Source: Polynucleobacter sp. MWH-UH24A (GTDB lineage: Bacteria > Pseudomonadota > Gammaproteobacteria > Burkholderiales > Burkholderiaceae). From it: a stretch of DNA of 64,000 bases. The notes beneath the pieces are model-generated. The model saw nothing but the letters and a program-made list of their open reading frames with translations, was not told where the DNA came from and searched no databases. Made by a program: the position numbers and the translations under genes. The DNA lies in contig NZ_CP061292.1 of assembly GCF_018687475.1 (NCBI RefSeq), positions 1,116,001-1,180,000 on the forward strand, given 5' to 3'. How positions within the stretch are numbered: the stretch's first letter is position 1; the number at the start of each line of letters is the position of its first letter. This document shows, one piece after another, positions 61,687-64,000 of this stretch.

Positions 61687-61717
61687 CAAAATCAGCCCTA
61701 GATGACCTAGGGCTGAT
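61687..61717 (-). terminator. hairpin between pstS and pstC (attenuator-like)
   Basis: In the minus direction ATCAGCCCTAG and CTAGGGCTGAT form a perfect 11-base-pair stem with a five-base loop, followed by TTTTGTCT. It sits between the pstS stop and pstC start. Such a structure would let PstS be made in excess over the permease, by partial termination or by protecting the pstS mRNA. Confidence 0.75.
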
Positions 61718-61739
61718 CTTAAAACAGTCAGTAATAATA

Positions 61740-62777
61740 TTACTTGGTATTAATTTGATTCCAAACGTTCTTACGAATGAAGTCAGTTGTTGCGTCAGGC
61801 ATTGCAACATAGTCTAGTTCAGCAGCCATCTTCTTACCCTCTTTGAAAGCGAAGTCAAAGAACTTCAACACTTCGGCAGAACTTGCCTTGTTATTTGGGT
61901 TTTTGTACATCAAGATGAATGATGCGCCAGTGATTGGCCAAGACTTAGCACCGCCTGCATTGGTAATAAAGGTTCCCATACCAGGAATCTTTGCCCAATC
62001 CGTACCTGCTGCAGCGGCGGCAAATGTCTCGTCATCTGGTTGAACGAACTGACCAGAAGCATTGCGCAATTGAATGTGAGTCATGTTGTTCTTCTTAGCA
62101 TAGGCATACTCAACATAGCCAATCGAGTTCTTCACACGTGATACGTTCGCAGCAACACCTTCGTTACCCTTACCACCAACCGATGAAGCAGCAGGCCACT
62201 TCACAGCAGCGCCAGCACCAACGGCGGATTTCCAATCTGCACTCACTTTAGCCAAGTAGTCAGTAAAAATTGCAGTTGTACCAGATCCGTCTGCACGGTG
62301 AACCACGGTAATCTCACCTGCAGGAATCTTCACACCAGGATTCAAATCAGCAATCCGCTTGTCATTGAAGTTGGTGATTTTTCCTTGGAAAATATCAGCC
62401 AAGGTTTGGCCATCTAAACGAATTTGACCAGGCTTGATACCGTCTAAGTTAATGATCGGTACAACACCACCGATAATTGCGGGGAACTGAACCAATCCAT
62501 CGGCCTGTAGATCCTCAAACTTCACTGGGTTATCAGTTGCACCAAAGTCTACAGTCTTGGCTTTAATTTGTTTGATACCGCCTGAGGAACCAATTGATTG
62601 GTAGTTCAAACCAGTGCCAGTACGAGCTTTATAAGCTTCAGCCCACTTGGCATAAATTGGGAAAGGGAATGTTGCGCCAGCACCAGTAATGTCCGCAGCA
62701 AAAGCGGCTGGAGCAAAACTTGCCGTTGTTATGGAAAGAGCCGCTACTGCTAGGGCTTTTTTCAAAGTAATCGTCAT
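61740..62777 (-). CDS. pstS: periplasmic phosphate-binding protein PstS
   Basis: A 345-residue protein with a signal peptide ending APAAFA. ADITGAGATFPFPIYAKWAE is the mature N-terminus; YQSIGSSGGIKQI, DFGATDNPV and VHRADGSGTTAIFTDYL carry the phosphate ligands (Ser, Asp, Arg, Thr). It delivers phosphate to PstCAB at high affinity. It is the first gene of a pstSCAB-phoU-phoB-phoR series and has a Pho box about 57 bases upstream of its start. Confidence 0.96.
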   Translation of the reverse strand: MTITLKKALAVAALSITTASFAPAAFAADITGAGATFPFPIYAKWAEAYKARTGTGLNYQSIGSSGGIKQIKAKTVDFGATDNPVKFEDLQADGLVQFPAIIGGVVPIINLDGIKPGQIRLDGQTLADIFQGKITNFNDKRIADLNPGVKIPAGEITVVHRADGSGTTAIFTDYLAKVSADWKSAVGAGAAVKWPAASSVGGKGNEGVAANVSRVKNSIGYVEYAYAKKNNMTHIQLRNASGQFVQPDDETFAAAAAGTDWAKIPGMGTFITNAGGAKSWPITGASFILMYKNPNNKASSAEVLKFFDFAFKEGKKMAAELDYVAMPDATTDFIRKNVWNQINTK

Positions 62778-62833
62778 TGATCTTCCTTTAAATGATTTCG
62801 CACATTGCGATAATCAAACAATAGAGATTAAAT

Positions 62834-62851
62834 ATGACGATTTAATGACAA
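62834..62851 (-). promoter_or_regulatory. Pho box upstream of pstS
   Basis: On the minus strand TTGTCAT-TAAA-TCGTCAT gives two PhoB half-sites 11 bases apart, oriented toward pstS and close to the CTGTCAT consensus. Its position upstream of the pst operon is as expected for PhoB activation under phosphate starvation. Confidence 0.8.
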
Positions 62852-62958
62852 TTTAAAGTGTAGGGAATCTAAAAATTCCTTACAAATCAATTATTAAGGA
62901 AACGTTCTCTACCGCTTGATCGTAGCGATTACCTGGAAAAAGCCCCAAAAATCTCAGG

Positions 62959-63639
62959 TTAATTGCTGATGGGATTGCCTGCCGCTGGTGTAGTGACTGG
63001 GGCAGCTGGAACGGCCGCAACCTTCTCAACAGGGGCTTTCTTGGCGGGAGCCTTTTTCTTGGCTGCTGGGGATTTTCTTGGAACTAATTTCTTAGTAGGC
63101 GCCCTTTTCTTGCTAGCCACCTTGGATTGAATGGTTTTGCTAGCCTTCTTTGCCGCACTTTCGATGTTCTTTTCAGCAAGTTCGACCGCATCGGCAACAG
63201 CTTTACGTCCTTCCTTGAATACTTTGGCACCGGCGTCTGACACCTCACGAACGACCTTGGCCAACTTCTCGCCACCCATCGGGATCTTCTTATCGGCCTC
63301 TTTAATCCAGTCACTAATCGCATCACGCGCACGATCAAAGTGCTTCTCGGCACCATCGGCTGCCTCATTACCAATGTCCTTGAGGATTGCTTTTACCTTC
63401 CTCTGATAAACACTCATTCGCTTAGCTGCATCGTCAGCCGCTTTTTTCTGCATGGCCTGTAACTTCGTCACATCCTTTTGCGCTGCCGTTTTGGCTGCCT
63501 CCATGGCCTGTTGCATGTTGTAGCGCAACTCCGCAGCATGATGCTCACTTAACTGCTTCGCAGCATCGAGTAACTTATGAGAAAGGGTAAAGAGTTCTTT
63601 CGCTTTGGCTTTCTTTGCAGCTTCAGACGGCTTTTTCAT
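62959..63639 (-). CDS. phasin-like helical protein with Lys/Ala/Pro-rich tail
   Basis: A 226-residue protein in two parts. Residues 1-160 are Ala/Lys/Glu-rich helix (LSHKLLDAAKQLSEHHAAEL, MQQAMEAAKTAAQKDVTKLQ) in the style of phasins, the coat proteins of polyhydroxybutyrate granules. The remainder has KKRAPTKKLVPRKSP-type repeats of KAPAKK, resembling histone H1-like DNA-binding tails (as in PhaM/PhaF-type proteins), and ends PAAGNPISN. It could link granules to the nucleoid. The low-complexity composition makes other roles possible. Confidence 0.6.
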   Translation of the reverse strand: MKKPSEAAKKAKAKELFTLSHKLLDAAKQLSEHHAAELRYNMQQAMEAAKTAAQKDVTKLQAMQKKAADDAAKRMSVYQRKVKAILKDIGNEAADGAEKHFDRARDAISDWIKEADKKIPMGGEKLAKVVREVSDAGAKVFKEGRKAVADAVELAEKNIESAAKKASKTIQSKVASKKRAPTKKLVPRKSPAAKKKAPAKKAPVEKVAAVPAAPVTTPAAGNPISN

Positions 63640-63720
63640 TCCATACCTCGAGACGATTTAAGGAAAATCAGTCTAGCAAAGCAATATGACAATAAATTGC
63701 TGCGATGCACAATGATTAGA

Positions 63721-63749
63721 TTGTCATGAATACGACACTAAATAGTCAC
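63721..63749 (+). promoter_or_regulatory. Pho-box-like direct repeat
   Basis: TTGTCAT-GAAT-ACGACAC-TAAA-TAGTCAC shows three PhoB-like half-sites at exact 11-nt steps on the plus strand. The first resembles the consensus well, the others less. It lies between the phasin-like gene and the edge gene, both on the minus strand, and points toward an orphan plus-strand terminator. Confidence 0.45.
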
Positions 63750-63791
63750 ACACTCAGTGGAAAATGTAAAAAACTCCCTAAAGTTGTCGTT

Positions 63792-63818
63792 ACCGCCCCG
63801 TATTGGCGGTCTTTTTTT
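63792..63818 (+). terminator. rho-independent terminator with no known upstream gene
   Basis: ACCGCC, loop CCGTATT, GGCGGT, then C and seven T residues make a strong plus-strand terminator. In the minus direction no T-run follows the stem, so it does not serve the adjacent minus-strand gene. No plus-strand gene precedes it, which suggests a short untranslated transcript. Confidence 0.75.
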
Positions 63819-64000
63819 AAGAGGCGAGGTTTTGATCAACTTGACTGCACAGCACATCCCCATAACTACACAAGATGCAGCAATCATTTTTACTAACGCC
63901 ATAGGGGCGATGGCAGTGCATACATTGATGGAATTGCTTACTATCACTGGCATCAACCGAAATGATTTCAGTTGCCTGGCAGTGGGGGCATGTTAGTGTT
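63817..64000 (-). CDS. GDCCxC-type Cys-rich protein, 5' end beyond window
   Basis: The visible 60 residues read TLTCPHCQATE, then HQCMHCHRP and NDCCILCSYGDVLC. This matches small proteins ending in a GDCCVxC-CSYG block with two CxxC zinc-ribbon halves; here the Gly is Asn and Val is Ile. These occur near metal-resistance and redox genes, with function unknown. The start codon lies past base 64000. A plus-strand terminator overlaps its stop region. Confidence 0.7.
   Translation of the reverse strand, partial: TLTCPHCQATEIISVDASDSKQFHQCMHCHRPYGVSKNDCCILCSYGDVLCSQVDQNLAS

Noticed and set aside
63757..63996. 79-residue plus-strand frame at the right edge
   Set aside because: A strong terminator lies inside it, and the opposite strand encodes a recognisable Cys-rich protein.
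1..64000. CRISPR arrays, insertion sequences or prophage genes
   Set aside because: No regularly spaced short repeats, transposase or phage structural genes were seen; the only dispersed repeats are tRNA-derived.

Overview
The window looks like a chromosomal segment of a betaproteobacterium, most likely a freshwater Polynucleobacter-like member of the Burkholderiaceae. This is inferred from four orphan Bug-type (TctC) solute receptors, the cysI-DUF934-cobA order, the ppx/ppk-phoRB-phoU-pstBACS block and moderate GC. No 16S rRNA gene or other firm taxonomic marker is present. Genes are densely packed, with many 4-bp ATGA overlaps.

Layout. (1) 1-3.7 kb: a partial FAD oxidoreductase, a DASH-type cryptochrome/photolyase, a small exported protein and a second photolyase-family protein. 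(2) 3.8-21.4 kb: a catabolic, largely exported gene set. It holds two YtcJ-like amidohydrolases (one lacking two metal-ligand histidines), two Tat-exported patatin-like proteins, a secretory lipase, two outer-membrane barrels, a D-threonine-aldolase-like PLP enzyme, two ThDP enzymes, a Tat-exported and a cytosolic fumarylacetoacetate-hydrolase (FAH) protein, a beta-keto-acid cleavage enzyme and a Bug receptor. No regulator gene is present here. (3) 21.5-42.3 kb: an accretion zone ending at an intact tRNA-Arg(UCU). It is punctuated by at least seven decayed repeats built from the 3' half of that tRNA plus conserved arms. They separate small modules: duplicated alpha/beta hydrolases; an SDR; a Bug/amidohydrolase/FAH set; a sulfite-reductase/siroheme set; a lytic transglycosylase; TauE plus an EamA transporter; and a MerT/MerP/CusF-like metal set. 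(4) 42.4-48.3 kb: an exported SAM methyltransferase, an APC permease, an outer-membrane protein, tRNA-Pro(UGG), a His-rich exported protein and a ZnuD-like TonB receptor. (5) 48.3-64 kb: phosphate physiology, namely a lipid-remodelling gene set, then ppx, ppk, phoR, phoB, phoU, pstB, pstA, pstC and pstS, a phasin-like protein, and at the edge a GDCCxC-type Cys-rich protein.

The most coherent candidate system is at 48.3-52.5 kb: a PlcP-like phospholipid phosphodiesterase, an Agt-like glycosyltransferase, DgkA, an OlsB-like acyltransferase and a divergent OlsA/PlsC-like acyltransferase. They lie behind two tandem Pho boxes with exact 11-nt half-site periodicity and next to the Pho regulon. It reads as a phosphate-starvation programme that would replace phospholipids with glycolipids and ornithine lipids. 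The second candidate is the tRNA-Arg-derived repeat array, which records repeated integration at the anticodon loop although no integrase remains in the window.

Functions are assigned from motif recognition only; no database search was run.
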